Origin: CAYWMD01 sp964458575
GTDB lineage: Bacteria; Verrucomicrobiota; Verrucomicrobiia; Limisphaerales; JADLHS01
DNA length: 16,582 nucleotides
Reading direction: 5' to 3'
NCBI GenBank assembly: GCA_964458575.1
Contig: CAYWMD010000093.1
Location: 1 to 16,582, forward strand
Shown here piece by piece: positions 1 through 7,639 of this stretch. The notes under the pieces are model-generated. The model ran no database searches. It was not told the DNA's origin and saw only the letters and a list, made by a program, of their open reading frames with translations. Numbering within the stretch: position 1 is the first letter of the stretch; every line of letters starts with the position of its first letter. Position numbers and translations under genes: made by a program.

Positions 1-441
1 CATGATGCTGTAACTCGTGCGGCCCACGCCCGTGCCCATGAACAGTTGCTGGATGTCCTTGAGCCGGCACGGAACGCGGTTCACGAAGTACTCGCTGCCG
101 CCGTCGCGGAAAATGCGCCGCGTGACCGTGACTTCGTTGTACGCCATCTCGACGCCCGCGGCGCGCAGATGTTCCGCGTCCACACCGCCGAGGGTGAGCG
201 AGACCTCGGCCATGCCCATCGGCTTGCGGCCGTCGGTGCCGTTGAAAATTACGTCCGCCATTTCTCCGCCGCGCAGCGCCTTGGCTGATTGCTCGCCCAG
301 CACCCAACGGATCGCATCCGACACGTTGGACTTGCCGCAGCCGTTCGGGCCGACAATGGCCGTGACGCCGGGCTGGAAATTCAGCGAGGTTTTGTCCGCG
401 AAGGACTTGAAACCCAAAACGGTTAAATTCTTGAGATACAT
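1..441 (-). CDS. smc: Chromosome segregation ATPase SMC, N-terminal part (cut by window edge)
   Basis: The 147 visible residues are the N-terminal half of the SMC ATPase head. SMC dimers form the condensin ring that organises and segregates the chromosome. The protein opens MYLKNLTVLGFKSFADKTSL and has a Walker A loop GPNGCGKS at residues 31-38, followed by NVSDAIRWVLGEQSAKALRG, which is typical of bacterial SMC. The segment VNRVPCRLKDIQQLF at about 120-134 and the GTGVGRTSYS stretch at the edge also fit. The ATG at 441 places the first beta strand exactly where the family starts. The remaining roughly 1000 residues (coiled coil, hinge, Walker B) lie left of the window. The gene is divergent from the secreted hydrolase to its right, and no partner scpA/scpB is visible. 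No Shine-Dalgarno is seen; a tandem 14-bp repeat occupies that place. Confidence 0.97.
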   Translation of the reverse strand, partial: MYLKNLTVLGFKSFADKTSLNFQPGVTAIVGPNGCGKSNVSDAIRWVLGEQSAKALRGGEMADVIFNGTDGRKPMGMAEVSLTLGGVDAEHLRAAGVEMAYNEVTVTRRIFRDGGSEYFVNRVPCRLKDIQQLFMGTGVGRTSYSIM

Positions 442-469
442 GATTTTTACCGGGTCATTCTTACCGGGT
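442..469. repeat. Two tandem 14-bp units abutting the smc start codon
   Basis: Positions 442-455 and 456-469 are two copies of a 14-bp unit that match at 12 of 14 positions; each contains TTACCGGGT. The unit is two heptads long and ACCGGGT recurs at exactly 14 bp. The repeat ends directly at the ATG of smc on the minus strand, so it forms the leader where a ribosome binding site would be. Confidence 0.75.
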
Positions 470-905
470 TAAAAAAACAAACTCTTGTGGCCAAGTAAAG
501 GAAAAACCACAACATACTGGGCCACACGCGCCAACCCGCACAACTAATTGGTGAGGAACCGATGGTTTGTCTTGTGCGTCTGACGCGTTTCTAATCTATC
601 TACTACACTAGTTTTGTAAGGGTAACTGGGCGTTTGGTCAACAGGTTTTTCAAGGAGATTTTGAAACCGGGCCTCCTGACAACCGGTCCATTGGCAGGCC
701 AGCCGACTTTGCTCGCGACCGACCAGGCCGATAGCGATCCTCATGGTGACGAAAGAGCGCCGGCTTTGGACGCTGAAACCGCGAGCGACGGCCAATTTTT
801 CGCGCGGCGTAGGCCGATGACAAATCGGCGCTCCGCCACACGGAGAATACCTGCAGACCGACGCAAGTACTTGCAACCAGTGGGGAGTGAAAATACTTTC
901 ACCGC
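470..905. other. Intergenic region between divergent smc and the secreted hydrolase
   Basis: About 440 bases carry no gene I can support. Open frames at 634-930 (plus, TTG start) and 544-942 (minus) have no recognisable domain or ribosome binding site. The stretch should hold promoters for both divergent genes, but I see no convincing -35/-10 pair. A GGGGAG at 882-887 is the only Shine-Dalgarno-like element before the hydrolase, 18 bases ahead of the GTG at 906. Confidence 0.5.
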
Positions 906-3233
906 GTGCGAAGCGAATCGAGCGTTGTGACCGTTGCAGCACTCACAATGGTCTTTCTTTTTTGCCGGGTGAGCCAGGCGCAAGCGGCGCTTTCCGTGAC
1001 GACTTCCGTCAACAATTCAACGGTGGAGCGTTACGGTCTCTACGAGATCACCATGCAGCACCCGGGCGCTTACTCCAACCCCTGGTGGGATGTGACAGTC
1101 ACCGCGGTCTTCACTTCAGGCACAAACACCTCCACGGTGGGCGGTTTTTATTATGACACGAACACGTGGAAGCTGCGCTTTGCGCCGAGGCAAACGGGGG
1201 AATGGTCCTGGAGTCTGGTTTTTTCCAACAGTGCGGACACCTTTACGACGAATGGGAACTTCACGTGTGTGAGTTCAGACCATCCGGGCTTCCTTCGAGT
1301 GCATCCGACCAATCCCTACCGCCTCGTGACGGAGGCGGAGTGCAAGCCATTTTATCCGGTGGGTTTCGGCGGCCCGAACATGAACCCGTCGGATCAACTG
1401 CCCCTCGACGGCACGTGGGGCGGCGCCCGCAAAACGCTCAAGGTCTATTGCGACACGATGGCCGGCGGTGGCAACAACCTGTTCCGCTTCAACAGCACCA
1501 AATGGGGCAGCGGTTGGACGCCCACCGCCGATGCGCAGGGCCGTTGGAAGTATGACATCGCCGTCGGCAAGATTGCGGACTACAGCATGCAACAGATGCA
1601 CGCGAGCAAGATTCAGATGATGCTCGTGATGCTGCCGGGCAATCCCGACAACACGAATCCCACGAACCAGATTCATTACTTCAAATACGGCATCAATCGC
1701 TGGGGCGCGTACGTGAGCATCTGGGAAATCATGAACGAGGTTTTTTCCGGCCGCCCAACGACGCCCGCCTGGTATGCCGCGCTCTGCCCCGCCATCCGCG
1801 ACCACGATCCGTATCAGCACCCCATTACGATCAGCTTTCCGGACACCAACAGCATCGGGATGGATGCGAGAGGACGCGACTATCTGGACCTCACCAGCCC
1901 GCATCTATACCTCGGTTACAGCTCCGGCGTGGATCAAAACATCATGTCCTATCCGTCCGGCATCCTTAAGGGTGGCGGCATCCTCGAATGCAAAACTGGT
2001 TACCCGAACAAGCCGATCATCTTTGGCGAATACGGTAACACCTACAACGCAATCTACGAACCCGGGAATTATGCGGCCAATTTGTTCGTGAGCTTTTTTG
2101 GCGAAGCCGCCGGCGTGTTCTGGCAGGCAGCGGTGAAAGCCAGCGTGAACGTGAACATCTACGTCGGCGTTATTGAGCGCGGCATGTCGAAAACTTTTGC
2201 GAGCTACCTTGGCGATTTTGATCCAACCGCCACCCTCGTCAGTCCCGCGCCCACGGTTTCGCCCGCGACCTCGGGGTTGCGCACCTACGCGCTCCGCGGA
2301 AATGCGGATTACGCGGCCTACATTCATTACCTGCCTTCCCCCACGTCGCCGGTGACCGCCAGCGGCAAACAGATCACGATCAATGTTCCCACCAATAACC
2401 TGACGGCGATGTGGGTCAGCACCCATGGTGCGACCAAGACCAACGGCATGGTGGGCGAACTCCTGGCCAGCCAGCCGGTCAGTTCCGGCTCGCAAACCCT
2501 CGCCGTCCCGAGTTTTGATTCCGGGATTTTGCTCGTGCTCAAATCGCTGGAAACCGCCAAGCCCGTGCTCCAGTTCAAGGCGTGCGGTTACTACCTATCG
2601 GAAAACTCGGGGAACGCGCTGGTCCAGGTGCAGAGGCTTGGCAGCGGCAGCGGGGCCGTGAGTGTGTCGTACCACACTGGCGACGGCACGGCCCAGAGCA
2701 ACGTGGATTACACGCCGGTTGCCGGAGTGTTGACCTGGGCTGAGGGTGACACGGCTTTAAAAACCATCGCCGTGCCCGTGATGAACCGCACGGACACCAT
2801 GGATGATTACGACCGCAGTTTTACGATTACCCTCACCAACCCCGGCGGCGGGGCGGTCCTGGGGCCGGCCAGCATGACCATTGTCGGCATCATCGGATTG
2901 ACGGCCACGAACGGTCTCTCGCAAACTGACAGCGACGGCGATGGGGCGGACGACGCGAGCGAGCACCTTGCCGGCACCGACCCAAACAACCGCGCGTCGG
3001 TATTCAAGATCCTGGACGCGTTCCGTGCCGGACCGAACACCTTCGATCTGTTTTGGCCATCGGTTGGAGGCCGGTATTATTCGGTGTACATGTCCACCAA
3101 TCTTTCGCAGCCATGGTCTGCGACACCGCTTGCCACCCGCCTGCCCGGGAATGGATCGGCTCTCTTCTTCAGTGACGCCAACGCGACGAACCCGCAGTCA
3201 TATTACCAGGTTCGAGCAGCCGTTGCGCCGTGA
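906..3233 (+). CDS. Secreted GH clan A-like glycoside hydrolase with DUF5060, Calx-beta and Ca-binding tail
   Basis: This 775-residue protein is predicted to be an exported polysaccharide-degrading enzyme. A signal peptide of about 26-28 residues ends near SQAQA. Residues 30-125 resemble the DUF5060 beta-sandwich (YEITMQHPG, FRFNS later). Residues 128-435 look like a TIM barrel of the DUF4038/GH5-like group: WEIMNE puts the probable acid/base at E278, and IIFGEYG puts the probable nucleophile at E375. A beta domain follows at about 440-545, then a Calx-beta domain at about 552-660 (LSENSGNA, VDYTPVAGVLTWAEGD). Next is a Ca-binding DSDGDGADD at 675-683 and a roughly 90-residue C-terminal module of a type common on verrucomicrobial secreted proteins. 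The GTG at 906 is used; GTG 927 or ATG 948 are alternatives that still leave a signal peptide. The substrate cannot be read from the sequence. Confidence 0.88.
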   Translation: MRSESSVVTVAALTMVFLFCRVSQAQAALSVTTSVNNSTVERYGLYEITMQHPGAYSNPWWDVTVTAVFTSGTNTSTVGGFYYDTNTWKLRFAPRQTGEWSWSLVFSNSADTFTTNGNFTCVSSDHPGFLRVHPTNPYRLVTEAECKPFYPVGFGGPNMNPSDQLPLDGTWGGARKTLKVYCDTMAGGGNNLFRFNSTKWGSGWTPTADAQGRWKYDIAVGKIADYSMQQMHASKIQMMLVMLPGNPDNTNPTNQIHYFKYGINRWGAYVSIWEIMNEVFSGRPTTPAWYAALCPAIRDHDPYQHPITISFPDTNSIGMDARGRDYLDLTSPHLYLGYSSGVDQNIMSYPSGILKGGGILECKTGYPNKPIIFGEYGNTYNAIYEPGNYAANLFVSFFGEAAGVFWQAAVKASVNVNIYVGVIERGMSKTFASYLGDFDPTATLVSPAPTVSPATSGLRTYALRGNADYAAYIHYLPSPTSPVTASGKQITINVPTNNLTAMWVSTHGATKTNGMVGELLASQPVSSGSQTLAVPSFDSGILLVLKSLETAKPVLQFKACGYYLSENSGNALVQVQRLGSGSGAVSVSYHTGDGTAQSNVDYTPVAGVLTWAEGDTALKTIAVPVMNRTDTMDDYDRSFTITLTNPGGGAVLGPASMTIVGIIGLTATNGLSQTDSDGDGADDASEHLAGTDPNNRASVFKILDAFRAGPNTFDLFWPSVGGRYYSVYMSTNLSQPWSATPLATRLPGNGSALFFSDANATNPQSYYQVRAAVAP

Positions 3234-3247
3234 AGCAACGCTTCACG
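3229..3247. terminator. Perfect hairpin overlapping the hydrolase stop codon
   Basis: CGTGAAGC and GCTTCACG form a perfect 8-bp stem with a 3-base loop (AAC). The TGA stop at 3231-3233 lies in the left arm. There is no T-run after it, so termination by this hairpin alone is uncertain; it could also protect the mRNA 3' end. Confidence 0.45.
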
Positions 3248-3357
3248 ATGTTCAATTGCGTCCGCATGGCCGCGATTTCATCACGAATATATTGCCAACG
3301 TTCGGCGTCTGCTCCATACCTCACGGACACCATGAGTGACGAAGCCGAAAGCTGCGA

Positions 3358-4920
3358 ATGAACCGATCGCAAACAGGTGCGCGCACCGCGATCCACATCC
3401 CCGCTGGCGTACGCAGGCGCAACGGACGGTCGCCCGGGTTTGGGTGGCATGCCGTTCCGGTCTGGTTCGCCGCGCTATCACTTTCCGCCGCGACGTTTGA
3501 ACCGGCAAAACTGGCGGTGCCCAAACCACAAAGGGAATTTCGCGGGGCGTGGGTGGCCACCGTGAAGAACATTGACTGGCCGAGCAAACCGGGTTTGAGC
3601 GCGGCGGAACAAAAGGCTGAACTTCTCTCACTGCTCGATAACGCCGCGCGGCTGAAGCTCAACGCGGTCGTCTTCCAGGTGCGGCCGATGTGCGATGCCA
3701 TGTATGCGTCCCCGTTGGAACCCTGGTCGCCATACCTGACCGGCACGATGGGCAAGGCGCCGGAGCCGTTTTATGATCCGCTGGCGTTGGCCGTGGCCGA
3801 GGCGCACAAACGCGGATTGGAACTGCACGCTTGGTTCAATCCCTACCGCGCGCTTGTCAAAGACCCGAAGGTCCGCGCCTCTGCCGGTCACATCAGCCAA
3901 CGCCGGCCTGAACTGGTGCGGGATTACGGATCGTACCTCTGGCTCGATCCGGGTGAGAAGGAGGTGCAGGACCATTCATTGAATGTCGTGCTCGACGTGG
4001 TGAAACGCTACGACGTCGATGGCATTCATTTCGACGATTATTTTTATCCTTATCGCGAAAAAGGATCGGACGGAAACAAGATGGATTTTTCGGATGGCGC
4101 AAGTTGGAAGAAATTCGGGGCCGGCGGCAAATTGAGCCGCGATGACTGGCGCCGGGAGAACGTGAACAGCTTCATCCGCCGCGTCCATCAGTCCATCAAA
4201 GCGACCAAGCCGTGGGTGAAGTTTGGGGTCAGTCCGTTTGGGATCTGGCGTCCGGGCTATCCGGCGCAGGTCAAGGGTTTCGATGCCTACGCGGAGCTCT
4301 ACGCCGATTCGCGCAAATGGCTTGTCAACGGTTGGCTGGATTACCTGGCGCCGCAGCTCTATTGGCGGATCGAGTCCGGGCAGAGTTTTCCGGTGTTGCT
4401 GAAATGGTGGGCCGAGCAGAACAAGCCGGGACGCCATCTTTGGGTCGGAATGAACACGGCGAAGACCGGCAGGGGTGAATCCGCCTGGCCGGCGGACGAG
4501 ATCGTCAACCAAATCAAAATCGCGCGGCGTCAGTCCGGCGTGTCGGGCCACATCCATTGGAATGCGCATATCCTTTTTCAGAACCAGTCGCTGGGCGGTG
4601 AGTTAAGCCGTGATCTGTATGCCGAACCTGCTTTGATCCCGGCGGCGACCTGGCTCGATTCCACGCCCCCGGGCAAACCCAAACTGAGCGCCCGGGGCCA
4701 GGGCGGCAGCGTCAAAGCCAGTTGGACGACCGCGGACGGCGAACCCGCCTGGCTGTGGTTGCTGCAATGGCGGCAAGGAACGAAGTGGTCGAGCAAGATT
4801 CTCCCCGGCGATGCGCGAGCCTACGAGTTTTCCGGCGCTGCCCCGGACGCCATCGCACTCTCAGCGGTGGATCGGGTCGGCAACGCCGGTGCGCCCGCAA
4901 CCTTGGCCGGACGAAAATGA
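3358..4920 (+). CDS. GHL10 (DUF187/YngK-type) glycosyl hydrolase-like protein, exported
   Basis: This 520-residue protein belongs to the GHL10 family (PF02638), TIM-barrel enzymes related to glycosidases, some of which act on peptidoglycan-derived glycans. The family start EFRGAWVATVKNIDWPS is at 60-76, and LKLNAVVFQVRP at 99-110 and GLELHAWFNPYRA at 153-165 follow. VDGIHFDDYFYPY at 220-232 carries the acidic residues expected at the active site, and VKFGVSPFGIWRPG (287-300) and LDYLAPQLYW (327-336) complete the barrel. The last 85 residues, after STPPGKP, look like a small fibronectin-III-like domain. Export is suggested by the hydrophobic VPVWFAALSLSAA at 33-45, but the N-region before it is unusually long, so the true start may be later. 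No clear ribosome binding site precedes the ATG. It follows the first hydrolase by 124 bases on the same strand. Confidence 0.88.
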   Translation: MNRSQTGARTAIHIPAGVRRRNGRSPGFGWHAVPVWFAALSLSAATFEPAKLAVPKPQREFRGAWVATVKNIDWPSKPGLSAAEQKAELLSLLDNAARLKLNAVVFQVRPMCDAMYASPLEPWSPYLTGTMGKAPEPFYDPLALAVAEAHKRGLELHAWFNPYRALVKDPKVRASAGHISQRRPELVRDYGSYLWLDPGEKEVQDHSLNVVLDVVKRYDVDGIHFDDYFYPYREKGSDGNKMDFSDGASWKKFGAGGKLSRDDWRRENVNSFIRRVHQSIKATKPWVKFGVSPFGIWRPGYPAQVKGFDAYAELYADSRKWLVNGWLDYLAPQLYWRIESGQSFPVLLKWWAEQNKPGRHLWVGMNTAKTGRGESAWPADEIVNQIKIARRQSGVSGHIHWNAHILFQNQSLGGELSRDLYAEPALIPAATWLDSTPPGKPKLSARGQGGSVKASWTTADGEPAWLWLLQWRQGTKWSSKILPGDARAYEFSGAAPDAIALSAVDRVGNAGAPATLAGRK

Positions 4921-4950
4921 CTGCGTGAATCGGGTGCGGGAAAGGGAATT

Positions 4951-5360
4951 GGTTTTGGAAAGGCTGTAAGCCGAATTCTGTCTTCACCTCTCGCGAAGTG
5001 GAGAGAATCATTTGTCTCAGCAGCCAGTACCCGAAACCTGTCTCGCTTTCGCGAAACACGGAGCGAGCCGCTCCTCGGTTTCCTATTTGGCCTTGCACCC
5101 AATGGGGTTTTCCGTGCCGCGTTGCTTGCGCTCCGCGCGGTGCGCTCTTACCGCACCTTTTCACCCTTGCCTGCGCCTCTTGCGAGACACGGGCGGTTTG
5201 TTTTCTGTGGCACTATCCGTCGGGACGACTCGCGCCGTCGCCGCCCGCGTGTATCCTGCGCTACCCGCCAGGTTACGCGGCATCGCGCCCTTTGGTGTTC
5301 GGACTTTCCTCCCCCACCCCGCTCGCGCGGGGGGAAGCGATTCTCCGCCCTTCCAAAACC
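4951..5360 (-). ncRNA. rnpB: RNase P RNA, class A
   Basis: This is the catalytic RNA of RNase P, which removes 5' leaders from tRNA precursors. On the minus strand the conserved block GAGGAAAGTCCGAACACC lies at 5311-5294, GTGCCACAGAAAAC at about 5213-5200, GGGTGAAAAGGTGCGGTAAG near 5167-5148, GCAAGGCCAAATAGG near 5095-5081, and the 3' signature CAGAATTCGGCTTAC at 4981-4967. The ends pair as helix P1: GGTTTTGGAA at 5360-5351 with TTCCAAAACC at 4960-4951. The total length of about 410 nt fits the bacterial A type. The gene faces the GHL10 gene tail to tail with 30 bases between. Ends are placed from P1 pairing and may be off by a few bases. Confidence 0.97.
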
Positions 5361-5395
5361 ACGAGGAATTTACGCGCCAAACAATCGTTGGGCAA
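5361..5395 (-). promoter_or_regulatory. Sigma70-type promoter of rnpB
   Basis: On the minus strand TTGCCC (5395-5390) and TAAATT (5372-5367) are separated by 17 bases, and the P1 helix of the RNA begins 7 bases after the -10 box. Position and spacing match a housekeeping promoter; the boxes match consensus at 4 of 6 positions each. Confidence 0.7.
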
Positions 5396-5490
5396 GCGGG
5401 AGAATCGTAGAAACAATCAACCGCCGGCCGCCGAACGCCAGGCAACTCCGGTTTGGGTGAGTCAGGGCGGGTTGAATTTGCTTTCATCGG

Positions 5491-5514
5491 CCATCCTCCA
5501 TCCTCCATCCTCTC
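5491..5514. repeat. Heptanucleotide tandem repeat, unit CCATCCT
   Basis: Three perfect copies of the 7-bp unit CCATCCT run from 5491 to 5511, with a partial fourth (CTCC-like) after them. The repeat lies 20 bases ahead of the ATG of the following membrane protein gene, in the spacer between that gene and the rnpB promoter. Confidence 0.9.
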
Positions 5515-5534
5515 CGGCGCATTGTTTTGAACCG

Positions 5535-6089
5535 ATGAAACTTTCGATTCTGTCCATCTTGCTCGGCCTCGGCATGGCTGCGCCGCAGGTTTATGGTCTG
5601 GCCAAACCGGCTTCGTTTGCCGCTGCGGTTCGCAAATTTCCGCGCCATCTGCCGAGCGGCGTGTTTCTGATGCTGCTGGGCACGGCGTGGTTTCTGTATT
5701 GGGTGTGGCAGGAGCCCATTGCGGATTTCGCCGCGTTCAAGAAGCCCATGATGGCCATCTTTGCAGCCATCGGCGTGGGCAGTTGTATTTACGTCCAGGA
5801 CTTTTTGGCGGTGCGCGGGTTGGCGGTGGTCATGCTTTTGCTGGCGCGGTTGATGGTGGACACGGGCCGGCCCCACCTCGGCGAAACGCCCTGGGTCCTG
5901 GTGATCCAAACGTGGGCGTACGGGCTGGTCGTGGCGGGCATCTGGTTCACCGTCACGCCGTGGAAGTTGCGCGATTTCCTGAACTGGGCCACGGCCAATG
6001 AGAAGCGCGTCAAACTCGGCAGCACCATCCGGCTCGCGTTCGCGCTTCTGGTCGTGGTGCTCGGTCTGACAGCTTTTCGCGAGATGTGA
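5535..6089 (+). CDS. Multi-pass membrane protein of unknown function
   Basis: I do not recognise this 184-residue protein. It has about six hydrophobic segments, near residues 3-21, 41-59, 71-88, 91-108, 120-142 and 163-181, so it should be an inner-membrane protein with short loops. Features inside it are GTAWFLYWVWQEPIADF (49-65) and DTGRPHLGETPWVL (109-122). The frame is open upstream to 4998, but that part runs through the RNase P RNA and cannot be coding; the ATG at 5535 starts directly at a hydrophobic helix and is chosen for that reason. It is followed after only 6 bases by the next gene, so the two are probably co-transcribed with the glycosyltransferase downstream. Confidence 0.75.
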   Translation: MKLSILSILLGLGMAAPQVYGLAKPASFAAAVRKFPRHLPSGVFLMLLGTAWFLYWVWQEPIADFAAFKKPMMAIFAAIGVGSCIYVQDFLAVRGLAVVMLLLARLMVDTGRPHLGETPWVLVIQTWAYGLVVAGIWFTVTPWKLRDFLNWATANEKRVKLGSTIRLAFALLVVVLGLTAFREM

Positions 6090-6095
6090 CGCCTT

Positions 6096-6668
6096 ATGAA
6101 GAAACTCACCCGTCGTTCAAAAGCGGCGGTTGTCGGGATCGGTATCCTGATGGTCTTGGTGGTTGTAAAGGTCGTCCTTTCCCCTGCGTCGTGGCCGGGT
6201 CGAATCGGTCCTCATATCGAATGTCACAAGCTGCTTGATGGAGCGTTGATGCAATGGATGTTGGAAAAGCAGGAGAAAAAGTATCCGAATATTCAGGGTG
6301 GCAGCGCCAGGTCTTTCGCCGTTCTTGAACCCTATCTCCGACCAATGGATGGATTCGGTGACTACCTTTACGTACCTGGATTGCAGCCCGATGATCCAAA
6401 AGAACTGGTGATGTTCTTTGTGAAGCGCAAGAGCCGCAAACGGTGGCACGGTGACAATCCGTCCATCTTCCAAGACGCGAAATGGATTACGATTGGGCCA
6501 TCACCAGACGCTGGCGAAGGTTGGTACGAACTTTCTCAATCCGTTGGAACGGCAGAAATGAGACGGAGACTCGAAAGAACCATGGCCTTCTTAAAGGAAC
6601 AAAATCGGCCCAACTGGGAAGAAATCGTAAGAGAGCAGACTGAACTCCTGAAACTAATCCACGATTGA
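6096..6668 (+). CDS. Hypothetical protein with one N-terminal membrane anchor, low GC
   Basis: This 190-residue protein has a basic N-terminus, one membrane segment at about residues 10-29, and a soluble domain that should face the periplasm. Notable stretches are PHIECHKLLDGALMQWMLEK (39-58), YVPGLQPDDPKELVMFF (92-108), and KRWHGDNPSIF (115-125). I do not assign a function; the combination of anchor and small domain recalls lineage-specific hypothetical proteins of Verrucomicrobiota. Its base composition is clearly lower in GC than its neighbours (about 43 percent in the 60 bases 6241-6300), and it uses AGA arginine codons several times in residues 156-161, which the neighbours avoid. This points to acquisition from elsewhere. 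Its stop overlaps the start of the next gene by 3-4 bases, so it is embedded in the transcript. Confidence 0.75.
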   Translation: MKKLTRRSKAAVVGIGILMVLVVVKVVLSPASWPGRIGPHIECHKLLDGALMQWMLEKQEKKYPNIQGGSARSFAVLEPYLRPMDGFGDYLYVPGLQPDDPKELVMFFVKRKSRKRWHGDNPSIFQDAKWITIGPSPDAGEGWYELSQSVGTAEMRRRLERTMAFLKEQNRPNWEEIVREQTELLKLIHD

Positions 6669-7606
6669 AGGTTGTGACAGACACTCGCGGAAAGATCCTC
6701 GTCATCCGTGGCGGAGCGATTGGGGATTTCATTCTCACCCTGCCGGCGATCGCCGCGCTGCGAAAACAATTCCCCGGCAGCCACCTGGAAGTGCTGGGTT
6801 ACCCGCACATTGCGCAACTGGCGCTGGCCGGCGGCCTGGTGGACCGCGTGCAGCCGATCGAGGCACGCGGGTTGGCCGGTTTCTTTGCAAGCGGTGCCGA
6901 ACTTGCGCCCGATTTGGTGGATTATTTTTCGGAGTTCGATTTGATTGTTTCTTACCTCTACGATCCCGACGGGATTTTCAAAAGCAATGTGAGCCGATGT
7001 TTGCACGGCCAGTTTGTTCAAGGTCCGCATCGGCCGGATGAAAAGGAAAAGATCCACGCCTCCCATGTCTATCTGAAGCCGCTGGAACGACTGGCGATTT
7101 TTGACGCTGACTCCGTACCGCGCCTTTCCACGAACTATCAACCATCAACTATCAACTCGATCGCCCTCCACCCCGGCAGCGGCAGCGAACGCAAGAACTG
7201 GCCGGAAGCACAATGGGCGGGACTATTGCAGCACCTGGTCAGCGCCACCGGACTGAATTTGTTGCTGGTTGGCGGCGAGGCCGAAGGCGAACGATTGCGG
7301 AAGCTGGGGGCAGGGCTGCCTCCAACGCGCCTTGAGATCGCGCAAAGCCTGCCGCTCGTTGACCTCGCGGCCAAATTGCAGAGCTGCATCGCGTTTGTGG
7401 GCCATGACTCCGGCATCACGCATCTCGCCGCGGCGCTGGTTTTGCCCACGCTCGTCCTGTGGGCCGACACGATTGAAGAAGTCTGGTGTCCACAAGGGCG
7501 CGTGCGAATAATCCGCGAGGCCCGCGGCATCCGCGGCATCAGCCACGAGCGCGTGCTCCAGGAACTGGCGGAATTCGTCCCACTCGATTCGATTACGCCG
7601 GCGTGA
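6665..7606 (+). CDS. Glycosyltransferase family 9 (ADP-heptose:LPS heptosyltransferase-like)
   Basis: Family 9 enzymes have two Rossmann-like domains and transfer heptose or related sugars to the lipopolysaccharide core on the cytoplasmic side of the inner membrane. The N-terminal domain begins KILVIRGGAIGDFILTLPAI (10-29), the usual acceptor-side motif. The C-terminal domain begins IALHPGSGSERKNWP (166-180) and has the donor-site motif GHDSGITHLAAAL (246-258). The length of 313 residues is slightly short for the family but both domains are complete. The start is uncertain: TTG at 6665, overlapping the previous stop, or GTG at 6674. A 25-base period-7 repeat lies in the linker between the two domains. 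The sugar donor cannot be deduced. Confidence 0.9.
   Translation: MKVVTDTRGKILVIRGGAIGDFILTLPAIAALRKQFPGSHLEVLGYPHIAQLALAGGLVDRVQPIEARGLAGFFASGAELAPDLVDYFSEFDLIVSYLYDPDGIFKSNVSRCLHGQFVQGPHRPDEKEKIHASHVYLKPLERLAIFDADSVPRLSTNYQPSTINSIALHPGSGSERKNWPEAQWAGLLQHLVSATGLNLLLVGGEAEGERLRKLGAGLPPTRLEIAQSLPLVDLAAKLQSCIAFVGHDSGITHLAAALVLPTLVLWADTIEEVWCPQGRVRIIREARGIRGISHERVLQELAEFVPLDSITPA
7133..7157. repeat. Heptanucleotide repeat inside the glycosyltransferase gene
   Basis: Units AACTATC, AACCATC, AACTATC and a partial AACT follow one another with a strict 7-base period. They encode residues 157-165 (NYQPSTINS), in the linker just before the second Rossmann domain. The units are close relatives of those upstream of the second BMC-H gene. 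Confidence 0.9.
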
Positions 7607-7613
7607 TCGCCGG
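7598..7613. terminator. Hairpin with the glycosyltransferase stop codon in its loop
   Basis: CCGGCG and CGCCGG form a perfect 6-bp GC stem; the loop TGAT contains the stop codon (7604-7606). It lies between convergent genes (plus glycosyltransferase, minus aminotransferase), where a terminator is expected. Only a weak AATTT follows, so the role is tentative. Confidence 0.4.
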
Positions 7614-7639
7614 GCAATTTCCGTCCTTCACCCAAGTCA

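Noticed and set aside
634..930. Small plus-strand frame before the secreted hydrolase
   Set aside because: TTG start, no domain, and overlaps the hydrolase start in another frame.
4998..5534. Upstream extension of the membrane protein frame
   Set aside because: It runs through the RNase P RNA and its promoter; the protein has no family features before the ATG at 5535.
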